Shown: positions 21,262 through 33,851 of the stretch, piece by piece
How positions within the stretch are numbered: the first letter of the stretch is position 1
How the letters are laid out: each line of letters starts with the position of its first letter
NCBI GenBank assembly: GCA_011503125.2
Contig: WWBZ02000022.1
Location: 4,092,001-4,156,000, forward strand
Source: Botryosphaeria dothidea
Taxonomy: Eukaryota > Ascomycota > Dothideomycetes > Botryosphaeriales > Botryosphaeriaceae
Reading direction: 5' to 3'
DNA: 64,000 bases
Made by a program: the position numbers and the translations under genes
The notes under the pieces: generated by a model
What the model was told of the DNA's origin: nothing
Database searches by the model: none
The model's input: only the letters and a program-made list of their open reading frames with translations

Positions 21262-22003
21262 TTTTGCGACGAGGCCCTGAAGAGGGACGTGATTGACAGA
21301 CGGAGCAGTCGAGTGGGTGCGCTATCTGTTGAGCCGATCAAGTCATTGCTTGCTGGGATGGAAAGTGGAGGACTGCGTTGGGATGGAGAGAAGGGCGCGT
21401 CATGATGGGAAAGAAAGTTCCCTTGAGGAAAGCGCGACGGCCTCACGCGAGCTGAGCAACCATGACGCGCCGCCCGCTCCCGCTCCGCTGCCGCCAAGAC
21501 AAATCCCAGTCCTCCTGCATCAGTGCTTCTCGCCAACACATCTCAATTTGAATGGGACTGAAAAGCTTCAAATCGTGTCAAATTTCGTACTAGATCTGGC
21601 TCTTAACCAGACGAAGCCATCTCCTCACCCTGTTCAACCAGAGCCGCTCTATCAGATGAAAGCAACGTGAATCTCATCGGCCATGACTAAACGAGGCCGC
21701 CACGGCCAGGCAGTCTTGGGACGTCCGGCGATCGCCGACAATCTCTCCATCAACAACATAAACACGGAGTGAAAAGGTATGTACGAGAGCTTCATCATCG
21801 CTGTCAGTTTCCTGCAGTCTCCCCGTTCCTAAATTCGACCGTCTCTTCGTGTTCCATGCTTTCGTACTTCCTCATTTTTCCTTATCGTCTGATCTAGGCA
21901 TCAACGTGTCTTCCTGATTCGATCGTTCTCTGCTTCAATACTCTGTCTGGCGCTGTCTTTAGAAGGCTTCTGATCAGTTCTGACCACTCTTCAGGGTGTA
22001 AAT
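21262..22003. other. Divergent promoter region
   Basis: Lies between the minus-strand Swc3 gene and the plus-strand hydrolase gene. Short frames only, and no clear TATA box. Confidence 0.5.
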
Positions 22004-23417
22004 ATGCTTCCACTTCACCCTATCCTCAAAAAGGCCTACTGGGGGCTCGCTGGTGCCGGCGCTCTCTACGCTGCTGTGATGCTCGCCTTGACGAATGTCA
22101 CTATTCAACGAAAGTACGTGGATGTAGAAAACCTGTTAGTGAGGCCAAAACTCATCCAAGAACCTATAAAATAGTGCCCTCTACGCCAACAACATTGTCA
22201 GCGCCTGGTGGGCGGATGTAGACACGCCGCAAGCGTATGGCTTTGCAAGTCAGTTCATCCACACCTCAACATGAGACTACCTGCTGATCTCCACCAAGAA
22301 AATCAAGTAACGGCTTTCAATGTCACCACGCCCGATCACGAAATCCTCTATGCCTGGCACGTTCTCCCGCTCAACGTCTACGAAAAGAACGAAGCCGAGC
22401 TCTCTCAATACCCCTCCGGCTCCCCCGAGGGCGACTTCACCCAAACAAAAGCCTTCGAACTACTGAAGACTGATCCAAAAGCCCGTCTGATCATCAACTG
22501 TTAGACCTCCATTCTCTTTATGCAACTTCCCACAAAGAAACCATCTGACCAGCCCCAACCCACCAGTCCACGGCAACGCCGGCCACATCGCCCAAGGCTG
22601 GCGCACCGAGACCTACCGCACCCTGACCTTCCTCCCCAACACGCACCTCCTCACCGTCGACTACCGCGGCTTCGGGCGCTCGACGGGCCAGCCCACCGAA
22701 GCCGGCCTGATCGCCGACGGCGTCGCCCTGGTCAACTACGCCCTGCACACCATCGGCATCCCGCCCGCGCGCATCGCCATCGTCGGGCAGTCGCTCGGCA
22801 CCGCCGTCGCCAGCGCCGTGGGCCTGCATTTCGCCGACCCGTCCGGCATCACCGGCCTCCTGCCCGGCAGCAACGTCTCCACGACGCCCTCCTCCTCCTC
22901 CAAACCGACCAGCTTCGCCGCCATCATCCTCATCGCCCCCTTCACCTCGCTCCCCACGCTCCTCGAGTCCTACCGCATCTTCGGCGTCGTCCCCGTCCTC
23001 TCCCCGCTGCGCGGCTACCCGCGCCTGCAGAACTGGCTGCGCGCCCGCATCGTCGACGGCTGGCCGACGCTGGCCCGCATCGACGCGCTCGTGGCGTCCG
23101 CCGCCACCGAGCAGCACCCCCTCCGCCTCCACGTCATCCACGCCAAGGACGACTTCGACATCCCGTGGGCGCACGGCGTCGGCATCTACGAGAGCGCCAG
23201 CGCCGCGCTGACGGCGGCGCAGAGCGACGCGGTGGTGACGGACGTGAGCGTGCCCGGGGTGACGGGCCGTACCGCTCGCATCCGGAGCACCGCGAGCGCT
23301 GACGGACGCGTCGATTTGCGCATGGACTTGCTTGCGTATGGTGGGCACAACCGCGTCGTGACGTTCGCGCCTGTGGCGATTGCCGTGCAGAGGGCCTTTG
23401 AAGCTTCTTCTGCTTAG
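22004..23417 (+). CDS. Alpha/beta-hydrolase, ABHD12-like membrane serine hydrolase
   Basis: Probably a membrane-bound serine hydrolase of the ABHD12/Bem46 group, acting on lipids such as lysophospholipids or monoacylglycerols. Exons 22004-22113, 22175-22248, 22299-22499 and 22567-23417 encode 411 residues. An N-terminal transmembrane helix (about residues 12-32) precedes KNQVTAFNVTTPDHEILYAW. The oxyanion-hole run NFHGNAGH spans the last splice, and VDYRGFGRSTG follows. The nucleophile elbow is GQSLG (Ser of GxSxG), the acid is likely the Asp in HAKDDFDIP, and the catalytic His is in YGGHNRV. The third intron has a weak GTTAGA donor but is required for the HGNAGH motif. No lesion was seen. 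Confidence 0.9.
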
Positions 23418-23781
23418 AGGGGGAAAAAATGCAGAGAGATACCGAGTGGTTCATGAGCGCCGGCTTCTGAAAGCCGGCTCGAGAAAGGATCACTCGACAC
23501 TTTTGTATGAGATGAAAGACGAAAGATTTGTAAAGTTGAGAGGAGTTGAGTTTTTGGTATCTCTATTTTGACACGCACTTGTCCCGCCGCCGTTTTTGGA
23601 TCCCTAGATATACATAATGTTCTCAAGTACAGCAAAAGAAAATGACATCCCAACAAGTAGAAGAACCCGACTTGCTCCCTTTCTATATGCAAATCGTTCC
23701 CTTCCATGTACCCTTGTCTCTTTGCATCCAATCCCACACATTCCATTCATCATACAGCATTCCTTCCTCATATCCACGTAT
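23418..23781. other. Convergent 3' flanks
   Basis: 3' regions of the hydrolase gene (plus) and the mitochondrial EF-G gene (minus). Nothing else was recognised. Confidence 0.5.
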
Positions 23782-26377
23782 CTATTTCTTATTCTTCTCC
23801 GCCTGCAATTTCTCGTACTTCGCCACCAACTCCTTCTGCAGCTGTGGCGGCGCGGGGCTGTAGTGGCTAAACTCCATGCTAAACTCGCCCTTACCCTGCG
23901 TCGCGGCGCGCAGCTGGGTCGAGAAGCCGAACATGCTCTGCAGGCTGCAGTCGGCATAAATCGTAAAGTCGTCCGGGCCGATCTCCGTGTCGTTGATGGT
24001 CGAGTTGCGCTTGTTCAGCAGGCCGACAATGTTGCCCTGGAACTCGTTGGGCGCCGTGATGGTCGTCTTCATGACGGGCTCCAGCACCTGCGGGCGGCCC
24101 TGCACGAACGCCTTGCGGAAGGCCTGCTGCGTCGCCATGCGGAAGGCGTGCTCGGACGAATCCGTCATGTGGGTGGCGCCGTCCATCAGGTGCATGCTGG
24201 TGCCCAGGATCTTGTGGCCGAGCAGCGGGCCCTTGGCGCACGAGTCCAGGAATCCCTTCTCGCACGCGAACAGGTACTTCTCGGAGATTGTGCCGCCGAC
24301 GACGTGCTGCTCGAACGAGTTGTCGCCGAAGGAGCCGGTGGGCTCCATGTAGCCGATGACGCGGGCAAAGTCTCCGGCACCACCGGTCTGCTTCTTGAGC
24401 GTGTGGTCGAACTTGACCTTCTCGGTGAGAGTTTCGCGGTACGCGACTTGAGGTTGGCCCGTGATGACTTCGACCTTGTACTCACGCTTCATGCGCTCGA
24501 CGTAGATATCAAGATGCAGTTCACCCATACCGGAGATGATGGTCTGCTGGGATTCGGGGTCAACGTGAACACGGAAAGTCGGGTCTTCACGCTGGAAGCG
24601 GTTCATGGCCTTGGAGAAGTTGCCACCGTCCTTGGAATGCTTGGGTTGGATGGACAGGGAGATGACGGGCTCAGGAACGAACATAGAAGACTGAAGAGAT
24701 TAGTTTGGGAGGCCTGAGACGTCGAGCAATCAAGACTCACCATGGTGTACTCCAACTTTCCATCGGTGAAGGTGTCGCCAGACGCGCAGTCGACACCGAA
24801 CACGGCACAGATTTCACCAACACCGATCTCCTGCACTTCCTCCATCTCGTTGGAGTGCATTCGTACGATCCTGGGGATCTTGATCTTCTTGTCGTTCTTG
24901 GCGTTGAAGACTGTCATACCCTTCTTCAGAGTACCCTGGTAGACACGAATGTACGTCAACTGGCCGAAGTTGCTCTCCTCAAGCTTGAAAGCAAGGCCAG
25001 TGAAAGGGAGAGAGTTGTAAGACACAAGCTTGACAGGAGCCTCGTCACGCTTGCGGTCCAGCGCCAAGTTCTCAACTTCAGCAGGGTTGGGGAGGTAGTC
25101 GATAACCGCGTCCAGCATTGGCTGAACGGACTTGTCTGCAAGAGCAGAACCCATGAGGACGGGTGTGAACTTGAGGCTGATGGTAGCGCGACGAATGGCT
25201 GCCTTGAGTTGGTGCTGTGTGGGCTCTTCTCCCTCGAGGAAGAGGTCCGCGATTTCCTCATCCACATCCGCGAGCGTCTCGATGAGCATAGCCTTGCGCT
25301 GCTTAACCGTCTCCTGCAGATCCGCCGGAATCTCATCCGTCTCCCTGAGTGTCTCGCCCCTGGGACCCTCATTGTAGATGGCCTTCATGCGGATCAAATC
25401 GACAACACCCTTGAATTCGTCTTCGGCGCCGATGGGCACCTGGATGGCAGCGGCGGCAATCTTCAGCTTCTGGTGGATCTGGTCGACAGCCTTGAACGGA
25501 TTCGCGCCCATGCGGTCCATCTTGTTGATGAAGGAGATACGGGGAACGTTGTAACGCTTCATCTGTCTGTCAACCGTCATGGTCTGCGACTGCACGCCGG
25601 AGACGGCGCACAGGATCATGACGGCACCATCCAGCACTCTCAGCGCACGCTCGACCTCGATGGTGAAGTCAATGTGGCCCGGGGTGTCGATCAGGTTGAT
25701 GTGGTATTTCTCCTCCTTGCCTTCATCGTTCTTCTTCAACCAGTCGCAGAAGGTGGCGGCCGACTGGATGGTGATACCCTTCTCACGCTCGAGGTCCATC
25801 GAGTCCATCTTGGCACCCACGGCATCCTTGCCGCGCACCTCGTGGATCTCCTTGATTCTGCCAGTGTAGAAAAGAACGCGCTCGGTAGCCGTGGTCTTGC
25901 CACTGTCAATGTGCGCCTGGTGCCGTCAGCCATACACTCGCCATCAAGCATGTAGCCCGCCTCAAATTGTCCGCGGAGCTAGGTGTATCGTACAGCAATA
26001 CCGATGTTCCGAACTTTCTGCAAACGTGCCCACTCCGCGGGATCGAGGTTCTCGACAATGGTTTCTTGGGTAAGCTGCGACGGGTCCTGCTGGGCGGACT
26101 CGAGCCTAGTAATGCCATTAGCATCCGAATGCGTCGATTGTCGTATGAGCGAATAACCGGGCACTTACACGGCGGCAGCAGTACCAGACTGCCATCTTCT
26201 CGAGGACCAAAGCTTCGCGCCGGGAGTCTGGACAATGCCTACGGAAGCCGGGCGCAGCACGGCGGTGGACGCGCATCTGGCATGGAGGAGCGAAGACTGG
26301 CGGCATCCCAGTCTGGCACCATTGGTCATGGAGCGCAGGGCGGAAGCCTGCGCTCTGATCAGCCCAGTCGCCCTCAT
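23782..26377 (-). CDS. MEF1: Mitochondrial translation elongation factor G
   Basis: GTPase that drives ribosomal translocation in the mitochondrial matrix. Exons 26169-26377, 25994-26105, 24741-25916 and 23782-24690 encode 801 residues. The N-terminus is a basic, serine-rich mitochondrial presequence. G1 is AHIDSGKTT (about residues 108-116), which spans the second splice. The switch II/G3 motif is DTPGH, and G4 is NKMD ([10 protein letters not shown]). [12 protein letters not shown] is the switch I region. Domain IV has the usual [10 protein letters not shown]. All four joins keep frame; the first (GT/G CTC) was chosen over a GTG-TAA read-through. An upstream in-frame ATG at 26464 exists, but the presequence starting at 26377 is sufficient. 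The C-terminal tail is basic (KNKK). Confidence 0.95.
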
Positions 26378-26729
26378 CTTGACGGCAATAGAGGAACAAA
26401 AATGCACACGGAACGAGAGACGCGGCGGCAGATTGTCTGGTCTGCGGAGTTGCGGCCAAACCACCGAGCGGCAAGCTCAGACCAGAGCCCGGGGAACTTT
26501 TTTTGCCCTAAACTTGCCAAGACTTATCGACGAGGGTCCGAACAGCAATCACGTGTCGTACACATCTCCAGCTCTCCTATTGGCTGTGTCTGATTGCATT
26601 GGTATTTCTTTAAGTATGCATGCTAATTCAACCCAAGCTATGCATCAATCTGAAATTTTGATAGAGAGCAATAGCATCCCGTCCCCTATCAGCACAAAGT
26701 CCGCCATTGGCAGCAGTCAACTCAATACC
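26378..26729. other. MEF1 promoter / NMT1 3' flank
   Basis: 352 bp between two minus-strand housekeeping genes. No further feature was recognised. Confidence 0.5.
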
Positions 26730-28467
26730 TTAGAGCATGACGACACCAACGCCACCCATGTGCTTGTCCGATGGCTGGTTCCTGTCGTTGACACCACCAG
26801 GGATGAGTGCTGTGCGGTAATTGTACAGATAGTAGTGCAGCTGCCCATCGCCAGCACCAAACTTCTGCTCTTCCAGGAAAAGAGGGTTGTCGAGCAGGGT
26901 CAAGGCATTGAGAACATCGAACTTGGCCTATTGTCCGAGTTAGCATTCGCGGTTGCGCATTGCTCCGTTTATAACTTGCCTTCTTCGCGAGGATCAAAGC
27001 GTCCTTGATGAGCGCATTCAACCTGGCCTTCAGCTCTTTCTGGTCTCCGGTGAAAGCCACTTCCGTGGCGTAGTAGTAAAGGTATGCTGCCCTGACGACC
27101 CGGTTGCCCTTGCCTTGATCCCTGATGACCGTCGACTCGAGGCAGTAGAACGAGAAGAAATCGGTAATCTTGCCACTCGATGCATCCTCAACCACATAAG
27201 CCCACACGACCTGCTTGTCCGCGTCCGTCTCCTTATTCAGGAACCAGTGCTGGACTTCTTCTTTGCTGAACTCCTGTGCCATCGACGTGCGTGCAAGATA
27301 CTTCGTCAACAGCTTGCTGACCTGCTCGACATCCTTCTCCTGCATTGGCCTGAGGCCGTGGGTGGCGGTCTTTTCGGGCAGCTTGTACTTCAGAGTCTGC
27401 CTCTGTTTGGTCGAACCATGCGGGAGCGGCGAGAAGCCGACTTCATACAGCTTCTCCCAATCGATACTACGGTGGAAGTACCGGCAGGTGGCGACAGGCG
27501 TGGGAAGAATGACACCAGCTGTGTAGATGGCTTGGAAGATATCGTTGAGGTAGCAGCGGCGGGTGATCTCCTTGATGAGGGTAGGAGCGAGACGCTTGGA
27601 GCGAAGCTTCTTGTGGACGCAGAGGAAGTTGATCTCGATAGAGTCGATCAGATTCTTGCGGACGCGGAGCTTGACGGGAATGCCAGAAATGAAGGCGACG
27701 AGCTTGCGCGACTGCGACGCGCGAACTCCGACGTGCCAGATATCGCGCCAGCCGGGGGCCTTGAGAGCCCAGTTCAGGAAGGAAGCGGAGTAGTTGAAGC
27801 GGAACATGGCCTCGTCGTCCTCGACATAGTGGTGCGTGAGAAGGTCGTAAACCTCCTCGAGCTCCTTTTCATCTTCCAAGTTCATTGTGACCCACTCGAA
27901 TCCTTCAACCAACGGTGCCGGCTCCTTAGAGACCCTTTCCTTGTCAATGACCCTGATCGGACCATCTTCGACCTTCAGCTTGGGATCGTCGAAAGCAGGC
28001 ACCGGTTGCGTCTGCCAGAACCTGTAGCTAGCCATGTCTTTAGCATTCTTGCTGCCGATGGTGAGACCAGTCAACAAATCGGAGACGCTCAGGTTCTTCA
28101 GCAGATCCTGCACTTGTGCCTCGTCCATCTTGTCGAACTCGGACTTGAGGGCTGGATTGGCAGCCATCAATGCCTCGAGCTGTTCCTTGTTCAGCTTCTG
28201 CTTCGGCTGCGCCGAACCCTCGGAGCTAGGGCCTGCCTCAGCATTGCTCGTGCCGGTGAGAGCTTCCTTGAGCTTCTTCTTCTTGCTCTTCTTCTTCTTC
28301 TTCTTGGCTGCCGCAGGAGTAGCGCCTTCGCCGGTGGTGGGGGTCTCCTCGTCGCCGGAGGACTCGTCTTGCTGCTCGGCGTCTTCGGGCTTTGAGGTTT
28401 CGGCGGCTACCTCTTTGGTAGCTTCGGCGGTAGCCTCGCGATCTTCAGGCTTTGACTCGGAAGACAT
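26730..28467 (-). CDS. NMT1: Glycylpeptide N-tetradecanoyltransferase (N-myristoyltransferase)
   Basis: Cytosolic enzyme that transfers myristate from myristoyl-CoA to N-terminal glycines. Exons 26980-28467 and 26730-26927 encode 561 residues. An acidic N-terminal ~60 residues and a poly-lysine ribosome-association patch precede the catalytic core, which starts near [12 protein letters not shown]. Core signatures include [18 protein letters not shown] (the N-myristoyltransferase signature) and [17 protein letters not shown] in the last exon. The C-terminus is GGVGVVML; the terminal carboxylate is catalytic in this family. The intron 26928-26979 has a GC donor in perfect context (AAG/GCAAGT) and an AATAG acceptor. 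It is the only way to join LILAKK to [15 protein letters not shown]. The ATG at 28467 was preferred over the upstream GTG. Confidence 0.95.
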
Positions 28468-28986
28468 GTTCACGCGCGCGAAGGTGGGAGGGGCGTAAAC
28501 GTGTCGGGAGGCTGTGTCGCGTTTCGAACGCGGGGTGGTGGGGCGCGAGCTTTAGAAGCGCCGGCGTCGTCAGTGACAATGCTTGGCACGTCGCTTGGGG
28601 GGATTCTTACCAGCTTTTATTCCGGGCGAAATCAAGCTTAGGCAGACGCTTTTTGAGAAGCCACCTGGCAATCGCAAGTTCAGTTCACTTGTCACATGGC
28701 TACAGGGATCAAGTCTTGTTTCTTGCTGAAACCGGGCTCACCAAGCTACTTTGCCAGCTTGCTGCCCTTGATGTTGTTATTCCTTTATCTGTACAGCCAT
28801 CCAATCGCCGATGATGCTATGTAGTTTCCAAAAACAAGGGAATGTTCCCAACCTGGTATCATTTTACAACGCTAGAATCGCTCCCAAACGAGGATCGTAG
28901 AACTCATAACCGTAGCCCGAGGTATGCCAAATTTTGCGCCAATTAGTAGCCAGGAACCTTTCCTGAGCCAAATATGCTTCTCGTGC
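28468..28986. other. NMT1 promoter region
   Basis: 519 bp between two minus-strand genes. Nothing else was recognised. Confidence 0.5.
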
Positions 28987-30404
28987 CTACGCCGAGCTTC
29001 TGGTCTCGCCCTGATTACTACCATCGTTCTCACCTATCCTTTGAGAAGGTGTTTCCTCGACAGGCGTGACGCTTGTTGTGATGTGAATACTGGGAAGCCT
29101 TTGTATGTTTGGAAGCTGAGGGCCTCTTGTATCAACTGGACTGCTATACGGCGGTGCTTCCTCCCATCCAAGTTCATCGTAATTCGGAGGCTCGGGCTCT
29201 GGAATCCTTCCTTCTCCAAGGTCACTGCCGTTAGTTGGTGCCAAAGTTAATCTCGAGCCAGAGGCAGACTGGTTGTTCCCAAGCGGAACGGTCTCAAAGC
29301 TGACTGTGCTGTTGTTTCTATTGCCAAAATCATCGGATGGCCTCGTGGAATTCGACAGAACCGAAGTAGCGGAGTAGTCACGGTGGTGCATCACGCGGCT
29401 GGTCGCAGTGCCACTAGGCTGGCTGCCGCCAAAGGATGCCGCGGAATCCAACAGAGGGCGGTGATCTGACTCAGCCGAGTTCGCTCTGATCCGAGTTCCG
29501 TCATGGCGCGCAACACCAATTTCAGCATACTGAACGGCGGAAACACGGCGCTCGCGTTGCGACTGGGCGGCTTGATGTTCTGCAATGAGAGCAGCGGAGA
29601 GGGATCCTCCGGTTTCCTGGCGTTGGCGGCTCTCCCTGCGCAGCTGTGCAAGGGTCTCAAGGTCACCTCTTTCCCTAGCCTCTCTCCTGCGCTGTCTCCG
29701 CTCCTCCCGCTCGGCCTGTTCTCTCCGTCTAGCAACACGAATCTGATACAGAGACTCCATCTCGTGATCCCGCTGCTCTTCCTCTTCTTCCAGGGTTTCG
29801 GGGAACTCAAGAACGACGTCAACTCCAGCGCGCTCTCCTTCTCGGGCCAGTATTCTCTCGTTTTCCCGCGCTGCAGGCGAGTATGCAGGTAGAGTCATGA
29901 CACTCCGGATCGAAGTATTTCTATTCACAGGCGCACTGGCAGTGTTGCTATTTGCGGCTTGTGTGGTTGTGTCCATGCCTTCCATCTCGCGTGCGAGGGA
30001 CGAATTGGCACGGTGACGGCGAGTGGGCCCATCGTTGTCCTGAAGTTGCGCAGAGTACTTACCCTTGCCGCTGCGAGGGTTCCATTGCTGCCATTTGCGC
30101 TTAAGAAAGTTGCCGGGTAGGAGCTTGGGCGGGCGCGGTGATTTTGCTCGCAGAGTGCGGAGTTTGGCGTAGATGCCGACGATTATAATGAGAAACAGCA
30201 CGACCATGATGGCGACCTAAGCATGCTGTCAGAATGCGCGCGGCAGGCGGAGCGTGTGGAGCTGCAAGGGGAACGTACCACAGTGAAGACGCGCCAGTCG
30301 GGACCCTTTTTGCCGTCATCGGAATCCTTGTTCTTGTCGTCCGAAGGGGGATCCTGCCGCGGCAAGAGCGTAGACGACCATTCTTGGGGCGTGGGAATCC
30401 ACAT
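28987..30404 (-). CDS. Single-pass membrane protein with PY motifs (candidate Rsp5/Nedd4 adaptor)
   Basis: Exons 30279-30404 and 28987-30216 encode 451 residues. A ~41-residue polar N-terminus precedes one transmembrane helix (VAIMVVLFLIIIVGIYAKL, about residues 43-61), followed directly by basic residues, so the long C-terminal part is predicted to be cytosolic. A highly charged coiled-coil-like stretch (REQAEREERRQRRREARERG) lies near residue 210. Three WW-domain-binding PY-type motifs are visible: LPAY (151-154), PPNY (385-388) and a variant APPY (396-399). Small membrane proteins with such motifs recruit the ubiquitin ligase Rsp5 to cargo in yeast, so that role is an inference here. I do not recognise a named orthologue. 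The intron 30217-30278 joins FTV to VAIM in frame. Confidence 0.8.
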
Positions 30405-32441
30405 GGCAGAGGTTCGAGGTTCAATGCGACCGCCCGCGCGGTGTTGGTGAGCTCGAGGCTGGAGGCGGAATGGGCGGGAAGTAGTAGCTTCCGGCGGCAG
30501 CGATCAGTCGAGCATCAACGTCAGCTCGCGGCGGCTGTGCAGGCTGGGGGCTGGTGCGGGGACGGCGGGCTGCAGGCAGGCGGCGCGGAAAAATGGCAGC
30601 GTGCTGGGCAAACGGCAGGAATAGTAGGCAGTGTGCACAGGACGAAAAACGAGCGACAAGAGGAAGAGGCAGAGCGCCCGCGGCCGGCGGCTGCGAGATA
30701 TTCCTGGACGGAGTGGGACGGGGCTGAGGGCGCAGGTTTGCTGATCGGCTGCGGCGGTGGCACAGGCAGCCTGGCAGCCTCCCGCCAGCAGCACTGGCTC
30801 GCCCTCTTGGCTCTGAGACCTGCTTCTGCTCCGCGACAAGGCGGCGCTTATTCGTCCAAGCTGGCGCCCGTCCAACCCCTTCTCCTCTCCACCGCCTTGT
30901 CCACGCTGTCTTGTCGCCCTCGTCAAGCTCAAGGCCTGCGCGCTTGACCGGCTCTCCGTCGCCGTGGCCCCGGTCACCTGAAACTGCCTTGTCGCTTGAT
31001 GGACACCAAGACTTTCTCGAACATGCGCCGGCAGCGCTCCACTAGTCGTCCTTAATACGAGCACGAATCACTCATCCTGTACGAGCTTTTGCCCTTTATC
31101 TGCCGCTTGGCGTCGATTCTGCGGCTTTATTTTTGCACCTTCGCTGCCCTCCCGACGTGACCGCGAGACAAAGAGCGCCTGGCCAATGGACTCACATGTT
31201 GCGTATCTGTAGATACGAGCATGTCCGGACGAGCCGCGCACTACGGGCAATCGACGGGTCTCGTCCTCTCCCACGGCCGGTCTAGCTCCGCGCAATCCCG
31301 GCACGCAGCCGCCAATGCCATTGGCGACCTTTTTCTTCAGCACGTCGTGTTCCAGCAGGCCGTGTGAGGAGTATAGGGCCCAGAGGGCAAGCACCCGCCA
31401 GCCAGCAGTGCGATCCATGCCCTCCAGGTATCCCGTTCAGCCTCCATGGGAATCAATTTCCCTATGACCAGCTAGTCTCCTGTGGCGCTGCCTTACTTTG
31501 CCTGGACGTCGCGCGGATTTTGCTCGCCTTCATTGGCGATGGATTGGCTCCATCTCATCATCAGCCATCTCGGTTAAACCTGCGTCTCAGAAAGCGATGG
31601 TCGATGTGCATCTCGCCAACTTCCTCATTCGCAAATGCTAATGTGCCGTCGGATTTCTGAATTTCGCTTGTCAAATTTCTCTTCAAGTGCTTGGTGAGAG
31701 ACAATAATATTAACTAACGTCCTTGCCGCAAATCTCCAGGCCCAGCTGCAGGGCGAACAGCGCTACTTTAGTGAAAGTCCTTAACTCTGGGTCGCTTACC
31801 CAAGGACCACCTCCTGACGACATTGTGTTACCTAAGGCCGCAAGAAACGGTGGGAGCCCGCTGCAGCCAAGTATGAATTCTCACCATTCATGCCTTGCCC
31901 TTTTCCCCCAGATTCGGACTCCGACCTCCTGGGGGAATCGGCCCGCAGCATATCTCCTATTCACCTGCCGGGGACTGTCGCGTGCTTATAGGCCAAGAAT
32001 CAAGCGAAAGCTATTTCTGTTGGTTGTGAGCTTGGCTTAGACTATTGCACTTAATTGTGCCTCGGCCCTGGGCGATTCCAAATTTAGGATGTAGCTCACG
32101 CCCGGGAATCCCTCACCTCCTTGTAGCTGTATATAACTGCTGAACAGTCCGTCCGAAACCGCCCATATTTGAACATTGTGGCCTCGAGGCCTGCAGTGAG
32201 AATATCACAGTTCGTATCTGCGCAGCTCACCCAGCACACTCAACGTCTAACAGTCGTTCAATCCGTCCACATCGTCGGCAGTTGCTCAAATCTATTGAAT
32301 TCTACCCCTGAAGCCGGATTTATTTATAGCGACAGCGCCGGTTCCAACAGTAATAGCAAGACGCCATCTCTATTTTCCTAACACTTTTCAATCTCAGACG
32401 TCCCAGTGTGTCCGCCGCCCCATGCGCTTCCACCACAGCAA
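30405..32441. other. 2-kb gene-free stretch
   Basis: Contains the promoter of the PY-motif gene. Overlapping frames of 75-240 codons on both strands at 30.2-31.1 kb are GC-rich and low-complexity, with no family resemblance. No repeat or RNA gene was recognised. Confidence 0.45.
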
Positions 32442-33851
32442 TCAAGGGGTTTTGTTTAGGGCTTCTGCTGCTTGGTTCCAGACCGTCGCGATGTTGTTAT
32501 TGTAGATCCAAGACATGTCTGCTCCACCGTCTACGATTATCTTATTGGCCACCCGCTCATCGAATGAGGGAGTTCCGATTTCGCGAAGCTTGGCTGCACG
32601 TCGAGCTGCTTCAGACGCAAGATGGGCGTACATGCGCGAATAGTATGGCAGCCGTATCGCATCGAAGAGCGGTAATGCCTTGCTCAGATCGTTCTTGAAG
32701 TAAGCCAAAGCCTGAGCCAGGATCCATCCGTCTTCCATAGCGAATCCCGCCCCGGATCCAAACGCTCCGGATAAAGCATGGGATGAATCACCAACGAGGA
32801 CAATCCTATTGTTCCACGCCGTCAACTTCTCCAGCTCTGGCCCAGCAAACGCAGCGAATTCCCTCCATCCGCCTGGTGGCACTCTCACCAAGGCTTCTTT
32901 AATCTCAGGGAGATACTCCTGGTCTCTGGTCAGCAGAATCGGCACCTCTCTTTTATTCCGACCTTACCGTAAAGTGAGATTCGACATGGGCATTCTCGAC
33001 AGGAACGCCCCAACTGACTTTGCTCGCACTGTGGATGGCTGGATCATGCCACGCCCTGGCAGCAATTTCCCAGAGGCCTTCTCCAACAGGAGAGAAATAC
33101 ACATGGGTAGTTGGTGTGTGCCACCATCCAGTGATTTCAAAGCGTGGATCCAGGTCTTTTACTTCGTCCCATGGAAGCAGCGTCCGCCAGATCGTTGTCC
33201 CGGTGAATTTGATCTCGTAGTCCGGCCAGGCAGTATCTCGGACAACCTTCGACGCCGTTAGTACCAATTTTACGCATAATCGTGGGAGCACACATACTGA
33301 GCGAATTCCGTCGGCTCCAACGACCAAATCAGCCGTTGTGGACGTCCCATCTTTGAAGTGCAACTCGATGCCTCCTTCCTCCTTGTCAACGATTTTCGTC
33401 AACTTCTTGGAGAGCTGGATTGTTCCTGCTTTCACGTGGGCCAGAAGTGCCGACTGAAGCTTGGTGCGCTGCGTTCGAATCGGCGGACGTTTGGTGTCGC
33501 TCTGCGGTTTCTCACGGCGATGAATCTCTTCGCCAGAGCGTCCATTCCTGCATTAAATATTCAGCTCTGCCCGTCACGCATACCGTATTGCATGCCAACT
33601 CACATGTTCAAAACTGTCCACGTCCGATGGCCACTGGTCAGCGTATCCGCCACACCCAGCAGCTCCAAGACATTCCAAGAATTCGGCCCAATGCTTATCC
33701 CAGCACCAACTTCACGAAGAGAATTAGCCTGCTCGTATATCGTCACATCGACATTGGGGATCTTCGAGAGCGCAATCGCCGTGGAAAGGCCTCCAGGCCC
33801 GCCTCCGACAATGGCAACTTTCAGATGCCGAACGGAAATGTCAACAGTCAT
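32442..33851 (-). CDS. FAD-dependent monooxygenase (salicylate hydroxylase-like)
   Basis: Flavoprotein aromatic hydroxylase of the FAD_binding_3 class. Exons 33604-33851, 33298-33547, 32968-33246 and 32442-32918 encode 417 residues. The Rossmann dinucleotide motif GGGPGG is at residues 16-21, the DG motif is LVVGADGIRS, and the second FAD-binding (GD) motif is LVGDSSHALSGAFGSGAGFA. All three introns (56, 51 and 49 bp) keep frame, and intron 2 contains a TACTAAC-type branch site. The ATG at 33851 gives the usual short N-terminus; an in-frame ATG at 33908 would add 19 residues without similarity. The substrate is unknown. An Old Yellow Enzyme-type gene lies 2 kb away on the other strand, but the two need not be linked. 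Confidence 0.9.

Noticed and set aside
22518..23348. 276-codon frame antisense to the ABHD12-like gene
   Set aside because: Gly/Asp/Ala/Val-rich shadow frame caused by high GC in the exon.
24705..25955. 416-codon frame antisense to MEF1
   Set aside because: Shadow of the codon-biased sense exon; crosses the sense splice sites and resembles no protein.
26953..28395. 480-codon frame antisense to NMT1
   Set aside because: Same cause: long shadow frame opposite a stop-poor, biased exon.
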